A DNA stretch of 64,000 bases from Anaeroplasma sp902783745 (GTDB lineage Bacteria > Bacillota_I > Bacilli_A > Acholeplasmatales > Anaeroplasmataceae): the NCBI GenBank assembly GCA_946617655.1, contig CAMOKL010000002.1, forward strand, positions 1 to 64,000, written 5' to 3'. A program made the position numbers and the translations under genes. How positions within the stretch are numbered: position 1 is the stretch's first letter; each line of letters opens with the position of its first letter. This document shows, in pieces, positions 1-8,613 of this stretch. Below the pieces are notes generated by a model. The model ran no database searches. It had not been told where the DNA came from and was given only the letters and a program-made list of their open reading frames with translations.

Positions 1-77
1 TAATAGATTTGTTTTTGCGGTACTTTAGTATAATACCCTATCAAGCGTAAGAACCCGTTTGAATGGAGCCTTATTAT
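1..77. other. Window-edge segment downstream of birA
   Basis: No reading frame of note. Small helices are possible: CAAGCG pairs with CGTTTG around positions 43-63, and GGTA with TACC around 19-37. The segment could be the end of a structured RNA or of another gene cut by the window edge, but I cannot assign it. No T-rich terminator follows birA inside the window. Confidence 0.2.
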
Positions 78-773
78 TTATTCAATTATCGATTCTTTTA
101 TAGATATTTCATCACTTGTTATATGATATTCATTTATATCATCACTTATAACTAAATGTCCAAATTCATCAATAGATGTTGCAGTATATATATTATTTTT
201 GTATATTATCTTTTTACCAATAACAATAGAATATTTTTTATATAAGCTTATTAATTCACTAAATTCATAATTTAAAAGCTCTTGGTATTTTATTAATACT
301 TCTTTTATAAATTCCATATTAGAAAAATCACCTAAGAAATCTAATAAACCAACTGATGAATAATCTTCTTTACTTGTTCTATTAATACCAATCCCAACAA
401 TAGATGCTAAAAGTTTATCGCTATAGATATTTTCAATTAATATACCAGAAAGCTTCTTAACATTTATATAAACATCATTAGGCCATTTAATACCAGCCTT
501 AACATTCTTAGATTCTAATACTAAAGAAATTGATAATGGTGCTATTATTTCATTATAGTATAGGTTATCAAATAATAATGAAAATATTAAATCGTTATCA
601 CTTTTCCAAACTCTATCATATCTACCTCTACCTTTAGTTTGTTTTTTAGCAATTAAAACTGAAGGCTTTGGAAATTCATGATAGTGTTCTTTTAGATAAG
701 TATTAGTTGATTCAATTTCTTCTACATAATAAATATGAAACGAATTAATATCATATAAATATGTTATATCCAT
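78..773 (-). CDS. birA: Biotin--[acetyl-CoA carboxylase] ligase, monofunctional
   Basis: Activates biotin with ATP and attaches it to the AccB lysine in the cytoplasm. The BPL/LplA fold shows ESTNTYL at residues 21-27, the biotinyl-AMP loop GRGRYDRVW at 49-57 and KWPNDV at 96-101, followed by KLSGILIE. At 231 residues it starts directly with the catalytic domain and has no N-terminal winged helix, unlike bifunctional BirA repressors, so it should not repress transcription. It is the last gene of the fatty-acid-type operon, one base after fabD, so ligase and substrate (accB) are co-transcribed. A BioY biotin importer lies 17 kb away. Confident family call. Confidence 0.93.
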   Translation of the reverse strand: MDITYLYDINSFHIYYVEEIESTNTYLKEHYHEFPKPSVLIAKKQTKGRGRYDRVWKSDNDLIFSLLFDNLYYNEIIAPLSISLVLESKNVKAGIKWPNDVYINVKKLSGILIENIYSDKLLASIVGIGINRTSKEDYSSVGLLDFLGDFSNMEFIKEVLIKYQELLNYEFSELISLYKKYSIVIGKKIIYKNNIYTATSIDEFGHLVISDDINEYHITSDEISIKESIIE

Positions 774-774
774 C

Positions 775-1686
775 TTAATTTTGGCCTTTTATTGCTTCTA
801 TTGTTTGTTCTAAAGATTCAACACTTGATACATTATAGCATTTAAGCTTTCTATCAATTCTTTTTAAGAATCCTTGTAATGTTTTACCAGGTCCTATTTC
901 AACAAATGTATCAACACCTTGTTCAATCATATAACGAATTGAATCCTCAAAATAAACTGAATGACAAATTTGATTTTCTAATATGTCATTAAGATTATCA
1001 TTTGATTCCTTGCCAGAAACATTATAGACAACATTAAATGAAGGCTTATTAGGTTTAAATTCATCTAATACTTTTCTTAATTCTTTAGATGCAGGAATTA
1101 GGAATGATGAATGGAATGCGCCTGAAACATTTAATTCAACTACTTTTAAAGCACCAGCTTCAGCTAAAGATTTCATAGCATTATCAACGCCTAAATTGTC
1201 ACCTGTAATAACAATTTGACCAGGACAGTTATAATTTGCAATTTCACATGTACCTGAAACATTTCCTATAACTTCTTGAATTTTTTCTCTATCAAGACCA
1301 ATAATTGCAGCCATTTTAGTTGTACCTAATGGTAATGCATTCTGCATAATTTCTCCACGATTCTTTACAATATATAAAGCATCCTTTAAATCCCATACAG
1401 ATGCAAATGCTAAACAACTATATTCACCAAGTGATAAGCCACAGCCATATTCAGGCATAATACCTGCATTCTTTAATCCCATAGCATAAACATATGATGT
1501 TAATAACATTGCTTTTTGTGCATATGCTGTTTGATTGATAACATCATCTTTATCATCAAAGCATAAATCCCTTATTTCAGGAAATTCATCATATAATTTT
1601 TTTGCATAATCATATTTATCATAAAAATCCTTGCCCATGCCTTTTGCTTGAGCACCTTGACCTGCAAATAAAAATGCAATTTTCAT
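775..1686 (-). CDS. fabD: Malonyl-CoA:ACP transacylase
   Basis: Transfers malonyl from CoA to acyl carrier protein, feeding the ketosynthase encoded upstream. The length of 303 residues is usual for FabD. FAGQGAQ is at residues 7-13, the nucleophile motif GLSLGE at 83-88 (Ser85), the substrate-carboxylate Arg near residue 110 (NRGEIMQ) and the catalytic His at 192 (AFHSSF). Most FabD proteins have GHSLGE; here His is replaced by Leu next to the nucleophile, a modest oddity. It sits between the iron-type dehydrogenase and birA. Confident in family and role. Confidence 0.93.
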   Translation of the reverse strand: MKIAFLFAGQGAQAKGMGKDFYDKYDYAKKLYDEFPEIRDLCFDDKDDVINQTAYAQKAMLLTSYVYAMGLKNAGIMPEYGCGLSLGEYSCLAFASVWDLKDALYIVKNRGEIMQNALPLGTTKMAAIIGLDREKIQEVIGNVSGTCEIANYNCPGQIVITGDNLGVDNAMKSLAEAGALKVVELNVSGAFHSSFLIPASKELRKVLDEFKPNKPSFNVVYNVSGKESNDNLNDILENQICHSVYFEDSIRYMIEQGVDTFVEIGPGKTLQGFLKRIDRKLKCYNVSSVESLEQTIEAIKGQN

Positions 1687-1699
1687 TTCAATATACCTC

Positions 1700-2803
1700 T
1701 TATTTTAAAAATACATTTGAATACATATCAATTAAATCATTTTCAGTTAATTCAACTATTGAATTAGAAACATTTTTCTTCTTCATAGAATTAGATGCAA
1801 ATTTCTTTATTTCATCTAAAGATACATTTTCTTTTTCACCTAAAAGAGATGAAATAACATTATCAAATTCTTTTAGTGATGTTAAATTTAACGCTTCTAA
1901 TAATTTATTAATTTTATCAGGATATGATTCATTAACTTTATATAAGTATTGTAATAGAACTAAACCATTAGCTCTACCATGATCTACATCTCTATAATAT
2001 GTTAGTGGGTATCCCATAACATGTACAACTACTGTTGAAGTATGTGCAATCGCAATACCAGCAAGGCTTGATGCATAAAGTAGATTTGATCTACTATTAT
2101 AATCTAGATCATATTTCTTTAAATTATTAAATTCCTTAGCGATTAATCTAATAGCTTCTAAAGAAAATATTTCAGAAACTAAAGTATTTCTTTTAGATAA
2201 ATATGATTCAATTGCATGGCATAATGCATCAATCGCAGTATTAATTGTTGTTGCACGACCTAAATTCTTCATATATTTTGCATCAAGTAATGCAACATTA
2301 GGGAAGAATAAAGTTGATGCAATAGATGTTTTTGTTTCATTATTATCATCTGTAAGAATAGAGTATTGAGTAACCTCACTACCTGTACCTGCAGTTGTAG
2401 GAATAAAAATCATAGGCATTATGTCATGATATTTACTTGAATTAAATACATCTTCTTTTGAAACATTATTCTTTGTTAATGCACTAATGGCTTTAGCTGC
2501 ATCCATAGGAGATCCTCCACCTATTGCAATAACAAAATCACAATTATTCTCTTTTGCTACACTAGCACCTAAATATACTACATCAACTGTAGGATTTGGC
2601 ATAATCTTATCAAAAACAGTATATGATATTTTATAACTATTTAAAGCGTTTATAACATCATCTAATGCTCCTGATGATTTTGCACTATTTTTACCTGTAA
2701 CTATAAGAGCAGATTTACCATAAATACTAAAAATGCTCTTATTCTTTTCAACTACATTTTCACCCATTAATAATTTAGTGGGCATATAATATGATAAATC
2801 CAT
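1700..2803 (-). CDS. Iron-containing (group III) alcohol dehydrogenase
   Basis: A 367-residue NAD(P)H-dependent oxidoreductase of the Fe-ADH superfamily. Visible are the dinucleotide motif GGGSPMDAAKAIS near residue 93, the family stretch TAGTGSEVT, and metal ligands in IDALCHAIESYLS plus the two His of VVVHVMGYPL and DHGRANG. It lies between accA and fabD in the FAS-type operon with spacings of 13 and 8 bp, so it is co-transcribed with acyl-chain enzymes. Such enzymes are not part of standard FAS operons. It may reduce an acyl aldehyde, or it may substitute for another reductive step; both are inference. The substrate cannot be read from sequence. Confidence 0.85.
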   Translation of the reverse strand: MDLSYYMPTKLLMGENVVEKNKSIFSIYGKSALIVTGKNSAKSSGALDDVINALNSYKISYTVFDKIMPNPTVDVVYLGASVAKENNCDFVIAIGGGSPMDAAKAISALTKNNVSKEDVFNSSKYHDIMPMIFIPTTAGTGSEVTQYSILTDDNNETKTSIASTLFFPNVALLDAKYMKNLGRATTINTAIDALCHAIESYLSKRNTLVSEIFSLEAIRLIAKEFNNLKKYDLDYNSRSNLLYASSLAGIAIAHTSTVVVHVMGYPLTYYRDVDHGRANGLVLLQYLYKVNESYPDKINKLLEALNLTSLKEFDNVISSLLGEKENVSLDEIKKFASNSMKKKNVSNSIVELTENDLIDMYSNVFLK

Positions 2804-2811
2804 AAATCCTC

Positions 2812-3732
2812 CTATAATCCTATTTTTCTAAATTTATTATATCTATCTTCTAATAATTCTTCTAAACTAGTCTTTTGAAGTTTTTTAATTCTTTTTGAAA
2901 TCTTATGACGTAACTGTTCTACATATTCATCATTAGGCACCTTAATACCGCCTAATGGTTCATATAAGATTTCATCAACAACACCAATTTCTTTTAAGTC
3001 ATGGCTTGTTAGTTTCATAATATTTGCAGCCTCTTCAGCTGTTTTAGAATTTTTGAATAAAATAGATGAGAATCCTTCAGGTGATAAAACTGAATATGTT
3101 GCATTTTCAAACATGAATACATAATCAGAAACTGTTAATGCTAATGCACCACCAGAACCACCCTCAGATAATACAATTGCAACAACAGGAACTCTAAGTT
3201 TAGAAAACTCCATTATATTCTGAGCTATTGCTCTAGCTTGTCCTCTTTCTTCTGCACCCTTTCCAGGGTATGCACCTGAAGTATCAACAATTGTAATAAT
3301 TGGACGATTAAATTTTTCTGCTTCTTTTGCTAATCTTAATGTTTTTCTAAATCCTTCAGGAGAAGTCATACCGAAATTTCTTCTAATAGATTCTTCAGTA
3401 TTAGTACCCTTTGCTTGTGCAAGTACTGTAACAGGTATTTCATCTAAAAATCCTATACCTGCTATTATTGATTGGTCATCACTAAATAATTGATCACCAT
3501 GTATTTCAAAGAAATCTGTAATTAGCTTATCAATTAGAACCTTTGCTTTTAATCTTTCTGGGCTTCTAGCAATACAAACTTTATCCCAGTGAGATAAATC
3601 CTTATAGGTTTCTTTTTTAAATTCATAAAGCTTTGCTGCTAAAGCTTTATATTCATCACATTCTGGATTAAGTGATGATAATTCTTGCTGCATTTCTTTA
3701 ATTTTTAGTTCATTATCTCTTAAATTACTCAT
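2812..3732 (-). CDS. accA: Acetyl-CoA carboxylase carboxyltransferase, alpha subunit
   Basis: With AccD it forms the carboxyltransferase that moves carboxyl from biotinyl-AccB to acetyl-CoA, giving malonyl-CoA. The 306 residues carry the crotonase-type core: DEIPVTVLAQAKGTNTEE, the R-NFGM-PEG-RK segment, VDTSGAYPGKGAEERGQ and VLSEGGSGGALAL, all typical of AccA. Its start overlaps the accD stop by one base (TAATG), pointing to translational coupling and equimolar subunits. Confidence 0.95.
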   Translation of the reverse strand: MSNLRDNELKIKEMQQELSSLNPECDEYKALAAKLYEFKKETYKDLSHWDKVCIARSPERLKAKVLIDKLITDFFEIHGDQLFSDDQSIIAGIGFLDEIPVTVLAQAKGTNTEESIRRNFGMTSPEGFRKTLRLAKEAEKFNRPIITIVDTSGAYPGKGAEERGQARAIAQNIMEFSKLRVPVVAIVLSEGGSGGALALTVSDYVFMFENATYSVLSPEGFSSILFKNSKTAEEAANIMKLTSHDLKEIGVVDEILYEPLGGIKVPNDEYVEQLRHKISKRIKKLQKTSLEELLEDRYNKFRKIGL

Positions 3733-4601
3733 TATCTATAATTATGAAGACGAAGTAATAAATTCAACTTCTTCTTCATATCCTTTCTTGAAACAATAGA
3801 ATCTAAGAAACCTTTTTCAAGTAAGAATTCAGCAGTCTGAAATTCATCTGGTAATGTTTCTTTTATAGTACGCTCAATAACTCTTTTACCAGCAAAACCA
3901 ACTAATGCTTTAGGTTCTGCAAGAGTAATATCTGCAAGTGTTGCAAATGATGCTGAAACTCCACCTGTAGTTGGATCAGTTAATACAGCAATATAAAGCT
4001 CATTAAATCTACCAACTGCTTCACTAGTTTTAGCCATTTGCATTAACGAAATTACACCTTCCTGCATTCTTGCACCACCAGAGCAAGTAAATATTATAAC
4101 AGGAAGCTTTTTATCATTTCCAAGTTCAAATAAACGAGTAATCTTTTCACCAGTTACTGAACCCATTGAACCCATCATAAAAAATGAATTCATTACACCA
4201 ACTAATACATTAATTCCATCAATTGAACCCTTTGCACAAACAACTGATTCATCATCACCTGTTTCTTCTTTTGCAAGTTCTAGTTTTTCTTTATAATTTG
4301 GAAAATCTAAGTGACGTTCTTCTATATCATTTAAGATTATTTCATAACCAGGATCTAATACCTGTTCTAATCTTTCTTTTGGTGTCAATCTTTGATGATG
4401 GCCACAATATGGACAAACCTTTAAATTTGCTAATAATTCTTCTTTAACAACAAATCTACCACATTTACTACATTTATCCATTAAATCTGATGGTACTTGC
4501 TTAACAACAATAGTCTTATCACGCTTTTTTAAATTAAGCTTTTCCATTGCATCATCAAATTCTTTTAATTCTTCTTTTCTTTTATCGAATGCGTTTTGCA
4601 T
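3732..4601 (-). CDS. accD: Acetyl-CoA carboxylase carboxyltransferase, beta subunit
   Basis: Beta subunit of the carboxyltransferase, 289 residues. It has the N-terminal zinc ribbon with Cys44, Cys47, Cys63 and Cys66 (CSKC and CPYC), then the crotonase-like core with FFMMGSMGSVTGEKITR, CSGGARMQEG and PTTGGVSASFA. The start overlaps the end of accC by 20 bp, and the stop overlaps the accA start by one base, so accC-accD-accA are translationally coupled. Confidence 0.95.
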   Translation of the reverse strand: MQNAFDKRKEELKEFDDAMEKLNLKKRDKTIVVKQVPSDLMDKCSKCGRFVVKEELLANLKVCPYCGHHQRLTPKERLEQVLDPGYEIILNDIEERHLDFPNYKEKLELAKEETGDDESVVCAKGSIDGINVLVGVMNSFFMMGSMGSVTGEKITRLFELGNDKKLPVIIFTCSGGARMQEGVISLMQMAKTSEAVGRFNELYIAVLTDPTTGGVSASFATLADITLAEPKALVGFAGKRVIERTIKETLPDEFQTAEFLLEKGFLDSIVSRKDMKKKLNLLLRLHNYR

Positions 4602-5949
4602 TAGAATCCAACTCCTTTATGAAATTTTCAATAAATGATGTATCATAATTTCCTAAAATGAATTTTGGATCATGCAATAATACATAATGGAATTCAATAG
4701 TAGTATTTACTCCATCTATAATTAATTCCTCTAAGGCTGCACGCATTTTTCTTATGCATTCTAATCTTGTTTTTGAAAAAACAATTAACTTTAAAATCAT
4801 AGAATCATAAAATGGTGAAATCCTATATCCTGGATATACACTTGAATCAACTCTTACACCCATTCCACCAGGAATATGTAAGAATGATATTTCACCAGGA
4901 CATGGAAGGAAGCCATTTGATACATCTTCTGCAGCAATTCTACATTCAATTGCATATCCTAAGCATTTAACATCTTCTTGCTTATATTCTAGATTTAAGC
5001 CATAAGCTGACTTAATCATTGCTTTTACAATATCAATATGAGTTATTTCTTCAGTTACACAATGTTCAACTTGAATTCTAGTATTCATTTCAATGAAATA
5101 ATAGTTTTCATCCTTATCTACTAAAAATTCAATTGTACCAACTGAATCGTAATTCACATATTTGCATGCATCAATTGCTGATTTATATAATTTTTCTTTT
5201 AATTTCTTAGAAATTGATTGGCAAGGAGCTTCTTCAAGCATTTTTTGATTTCTTCTTTGCATTGAGCAATTACGTTCAAATAAATGAATAACATGTCCAT
5301 GCTTATCACATAATAGCTGAACTTCAATATGCTTTGGATTTATAATACATTTTTCAACATAAATATCTCCATTAGCAAAGAATTTAATTGCTTCTTCATG
5401 AGCTTCATTATATAAAGATTCAAACTCGTCATGAGAATTAACCTTTCTAATACCTTTTCCTCCACCACCAGCTGAAGCTTTAACTAAAACTGGGTAGCCA
5501 ATTTCATCTGCAATATTTCTGCCCTCTTCCATAGTAACATCCTTATGAGAACCAGGCACTACAGGTACACCTGCAGCAATCATTGATTGAACTGCCTCTG
5601 CCTTATTTCCCATTTTTTCCATAACATCTGGATTAGGTCCTATAAAAACAAGTCCACATTTTTCTACCATACGTGCAAATGTTGGGTTTTCTGATAAAAA
5701 TCCGAAGCCAGGATGTATTGCATCACAACCTGTTAAACAAGCAGCACTTATTAAGCGCTCCATATTTAAGTAAGAATCCTGAGCAGATGCTTCACCAATA
5801 CATACAGTTTCATTAGCTAATTCCTTATGTAACGCATGCTCATCAGCCTTAGAATATACTGCAACAGTCTCTATTCCTAATTCCTTACAGGCTCTTATGA
5901 TTCTTACAGCTATTTCACCTCGGTTCGCAATTAGTATTTTCTTAAACAT
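4582..5949 (-). CDS. accC: Biotin carboxylase subunit of acetyl-CoA carboxylase
   Basis: Carboxylates biotin on AccB with ATP and bicarbonate. The 455-residue length matches AccC. The N-terminal KKILIANRGEIAVRII, the ATP-grasp glycine loop KASAGGGGKGI near residue 160, HIEVQLLCDKHG, ERNCSMQRRNQKMLEEAP and EMNTRIQVEH are all present. It is preceded by accB with a 2-bp gap and overlaps accD. No anomaly. Confidence 0.96.
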   Translation of the reverse strand: MFKKILIANRGEIAVRIIRACKELGIETVAVYSKADEHALHKELANETVCIGEASAQDSYLNMERLISAACLTGCDAIHPGFGFLSENPTFARMVEKCGLVFIGPNPDVMEKMGNKAEAVQSMIAAGVPVVPGSHKDVTMEEGRNIADEIGYPVLVKASAGGGGKGIRKVNSHDEFESLYNEAHEEAIKFFANGDIYVEKCIINPKHIEVQLLCDKHGHVIHLFERNCSMQRRNQKMLEEAPCQSISKKLKEKLYKSAIDACKYVNYDSVGTIEFLVDKDENYYFIEMNTRIQVEHCVTEEITHIDIVKAMIKSAYGLNLEYKQEDVKCLGYAIECRIAAEDVSNGFLPCPGEISFLHIPGGMGVRVDSSVYPGYRISPFYDSMILKLIVFSKTRLECIRKMRAALEELIIDGVNTTIEFHYVLLHDPKFILGNYDTSFIENFIKELDSNAKRIR

Positions 5950-5951
5950 AA

Positions 5952-6413
5952 TTATTCACCTATCTTAAATAGCTTTTGACCGTATTCAACCATTGAACCG
6001 TCTTCAACAAGTACAGCTAAGATTTTACCATCAGTTGTTGCAGTAATTTCGTTCATAACCTTCATAGCTTCAATCATACAAAGCTTTTGTCCCTTATGAA
6101 CAACATCTCCTACCTTTACTAATGCAGCTGCATTTGCAGTAGGACCTTGATGGAATGTACCTACAAGTGGTGATGTTATATATTTTGCATTGTCATCATC
6201 ATTTACTTTTGTATTTTCATTTGATGCATTTGTATTATTATTATTTTTTACTTCAGTTGTAGGATAAGCCATTGGTGTAGATACAACTTGTGGTTCATCA
6301 AAATTACGCTTATCAAATTTAACCTTTAAACCTTCAACTTCAACTTCCATAACTGTTAAGGATGATTTTTCAAATAATTCAACTAATTTTTCAATATCAT
6401 TAAAATTTTTCAT
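5952..6413 (-). CDS. accB: Biotin carboxyl carrier protein of acetyl-CoA carboxylase
   Basis: Carries biotin between AccC and the carboxyltransferase. The 153 residues have an N-terminal region (1-45), a flexible Asn-rich linker (about 45-78) and a C-terminal biotinyl domain with the attachment motif EAMKVMNE, the modified lysine being Lys118. The linker is Asn/Thr-rich rather than Pro/Ala-rich, which suits the AT-rich genome. It follows the second ACP gene by 2 bp. Confidence 0.95.
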   Translation of the reverse strand: MKNFNDIEKLVELFEKSSLTVMEVEVEGLKVKFDKRNFDEPQVVSTPMAYPTTEVKNNNNTNASNENTKVNDDDNAKYITSPLVGTFHQGPTANAAALVKVGDVVHKGQKLCMIEAMKVMNEITATTDGKILAVLVEDGSMVEYGQKLFKIGE

Positions 6414-6415
6414 TA

Positions 6416-6652
6416 TTACTTCTTCTCCCTTATCTTCTTTTCAACTAAATCAACAACATCAGAAACATATTTTAAATTTTCAATATCTTCCCAATCAATT
6501 GAAATATTAAACTCTTCTTCTAAATATAAAATTAATTCTACTGCATATAAAGAATCTATTCCTAAATCTTCTTTTAATAATGCATCAGGAGTTATTTTAT
6601 CTTTATCACAATTAGCATTTTCTATAAGAAGTCTTTTAATTTCTTCAAACAT
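6416..6652 (-). CDS. Acyl carrier protein (second in operon)
   Basis: A 78-residue ACP with the phosphopantetheine site GIDSLYAVEL (Ser34), close to standard AcpP apart from Tyr in place of the usual Asp/Ala after DSL. A strong GGGAGG ribosome-binding site precedes the ATG. It stands directly upstream of the acc genes and is distinct from the ACP that opens the operon, so the two may serve different partners: this one is AcpP-like, the other resembles carriers of KS/CLF systems. That division of labour is inference. Confidence 0.92.
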   Translation of the reverse strand: MFEEIKRLLIENANCDKDKITPDALLKEDLGIDSLYAVELILYLEEEFNISIDWEDIENLKYVSDVVDLVEKKIREKK

Positions 6653-6668
6653 TCTTACCGCCTCCCAT

Positions 6669-7406
6669 TTATTTTAAATTCTTACCTTTTTCTTCCTCTT
6701 CAGTCCAAAAATTATCTAAAAATACCTTATATCCACTTTCAGTAAATGGTGGTTTTAATAGATTATCTTCTGTTTCTTTTGATAACTTACCATTTTTTGC
6801 AAATTCAATACCAGCTTCCTTGAATTTACTTAAATATCTTGTAATCTTCTTTTCATTCTTTAGATCAATTAATGTTTTTAATTGTGGTACTCCAATAAAT
6901 GTATATTCACCCTTACCACAAATATAATCATATTGCATCTTTAAAGGCTCATATATAGTACTTGCCTCTGTATATGCACAGCTTGAAATTATAACAAAGC
7001 GTCTTTCTGGCTTTGGATTTCTAATTCCATGGAAGCTTTTACCATCCTCTGGTGCACCTTGTCCTCTATAAGTATTCATCATAGAAAGCATTCTATCTGT
7101 AAATACCTTCATAGTACCAGGCATTCCAAAGAAAAATAATGGATATGATTCAATAAATATATCTGCTTCTTCAATTTTAGCCTTAAAAGATGGAATATCA
7201 TCATTTTTTATAACGCATTCTCCTGCAGTTCTTCCCCAGCAAGATAAGCAACCTGTACAAGGTTTAATATTTAATGAAGAAAGATTTACATATTCAACTT
7301 CATATTCACCACTCTCAATTAAGCCATCAACAAATGCCTTAGTTACAGTTAATGTACTACTATTTTCATTTTTAGGACTTCCGTTCAATACTAAAATCTT
7401 CTTCAT
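6669..7406 (-). CDS. Flavodoxin-fold NAD(P)H-dependent FMN oxidoreductase
   Basis: A 245-residue protein beginning KKILVLNGSPKNENSST, the FMN-phosphate loop of the NADPH-dependent FMN reductase/flavodoxin-like family. It also has PCTGCLSCWG (a Cys pair common in this family) and YPLFFFGMPGTMKVFTDR. The ATG at 7404-7406 is preferred because AGGTGG lies about 7 bases upstream; a start three codons earlier has no such site. It sits between fabZ and the second ACP gene, where an enoyl reductase such as FabK might be expected. FabK is a TIM-barrel flavoenzyme and this protein is not one, so an enoyl-reductase role would be new and is speculative. Confidence 0.8.
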   Translation of the reverse strand: MKKILVLNGSPKNENSSTLTVTKAFVDGLIESGEYEVEYVNLSSLNIKPCTGCLSCWGRTAGECVIKNDDIPSFKAKIEEADIFIESYPLFFFGMPGTMKVFTDRMLSMMNTYRGQGAPEDGKSFHGIRNPKPERRFVIISSCAYTEASTIYEPLKMQYDYICGKGEYTFIGVPQLKTLIDLKNEKKITRYLSKFKEAGIEFAKNGKLSKETEDNLLKPPFTESGYKVFLDNFWTEEEEKGKNLK

Positions 7407-7425
7407 AAATACCACCTTTTAATTT

Positions 7426-7869
7426 TTAGCCATAAATCTTTGATTTATCAGCACTAGTAAAAGTCATAGTTCCTTTTGCTCTTAATTCGTTATCAACCAT
7501 TACCTTTGCATCAAATACTGCAAGAGGTCCCATGGTTTTTGATAATGTAACAGTTATATCTAAAACATCACCAGGGATAACAGGCTTTGCAAATTTAAAA
7601 TTATCAACCTTAACTATTACATATAATTTTTCTTCATCAGATGCATCAGTATCAAATACAAATGAGCATAACTGAGCACATGATTCAATAATTAATACAC
7701 CAGGCATAATTGGTGCTCCTGGGAAATGTCCCATAAAATATGGTTCATTAACAGAAACACACTTAGTACCTCTAGCCATAACACCTGGTTCTAATTCTAT
7801 AACACGTTCAATCATTTGGAATGGTGGACGTTGTTTAATCTTTTTATTAATATCATTAATGTTTAACAT
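7426..7869 (-). CDS. fabZ: 3-hydroxyacyl-ACP dehydratase, FabZ type
   Basis: A hot-dog-fold dehydratase acting on the beta-hydroxyacyl-ACP made by FabG. The 147 residues include RPPFQMIERV at the N-terminus and the catalytic region MGHFPGAPIMPGVLIIESCAQ, with the active His in GHFPG and the active Glu in IIES. The start overlaps the fabG stop by one base (TAATG). It is the only dehydratase in the operon. Confidence 0.94.
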   Translation of the reverse strand: MLNINDINKKIKQRPPFQMIERVIELEPGVMARGTKCVSVNEPYFMGHFPGAPIMPGVLIIESCAQLCSFVFDTDASDEEKLYVIVKVDNFKFAKPVIPGDVLDITVTLSKTMGPLAVFDAKVMVDNELRAKGTMTFTSADKSKIYG

Positions 7870-8600
7870 TATAGTGATAAACCTCCATCAATTGTAATTA
7901 CTTGTCCTGTAACATATGAAAGCTTATCATCACATAATGTTAATACAAGATTTGCAACATCATCAACACTACCAAATCTACCTTCTGGAATGTGCTTAAT
8001 ATATTCTTCTTTTTTATCTTCAGGAATTGCATCCATCATTTCAGTTAAAATGAATCCAGGAGCAATTGCGTTACATCTAACTCCATAAGGAGCCATTTCC
8101 TTTGCAAGAGTTCTAGTAAACTGATTTACAGCACCTTTTGTTGCTGAATATACAGTTTGACCTGGAATTGAATATGTACCAGAAACTGATGACATATTAA
8201 TAATAACTCCACTCTTTTTTCTAAACATCTTTAATCCAACCTGCTGAGCCATATAGAAATAACCCTTAACATTTAAATCAAAGCATTTATCTAAATTTTC
8301 ACTAGACATAGTCAATAAGAATTCATCTCTTGCAATACCAGCGTTGTTTACTAATACATCAATTTGCTTATATGTATTATAAACTTCCTTAACCATTGCC
8401 TTAACCTCATCAAGCTTAGAAACGTCAGCTTTATAAATCATACCATCGCCACCATTAGCTTTAATGATATCTAAAACTTCTTGAGCTTTTGCTTCACTTG
8501 AAGAATAATTTATAACAACTGTATAACCATTGCTTCCAAGAGTAATAGCACATGCTCTACCTATTCCTCTTGATGCACCTGTAACGATTGCAACCTTCAT
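7869..8600 (-). CDS. fabG: 3-oxoacyl-ACP reductase
   Basis: An NADPH-dependent short-chain dehydrogenase of 243 residues that reduces beta-ketoacyl-ACP. It has TGASRGIGRA (cofactor loop), NNAG, the catalytic Ser in NMSSVSG, YSATKGAVNQFTR (Tyr/Lys) and a C-terminus ending TGQVITIDGG. The start is placed at ATG 8598-8600 because GGAGG lies 8 bases upstream; an earlier in-frame ATG would overlap the ketosynthase stop and lacks a ribosome-binding site. Confident. Confidence 0.95.
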   Translation of the reverse strand: MKVAIVTGASRGIGRACAITLGSNGYTVVINYSSSEAKAQEVLDIIKANGGDGMIYKADVSKLDEVKAMVKEVYNTYKQIDVLVNNAGIARDEFLLTMSSENLDKCFDLNVKGYFYMAQQVGLKMFRKKSGVIINMSSVSGTYSIPGQTVYSATKGAVNQFTRTLAKEMAPYGVRCNAIAPGFILTEMMDAIPEDKKEEYIKHIPEGRFGSVDDVANLVLTLCDDKLSYVTGQVITIDGGLSL

Positions 8601-8613
8601 AATTTTATCCTCC

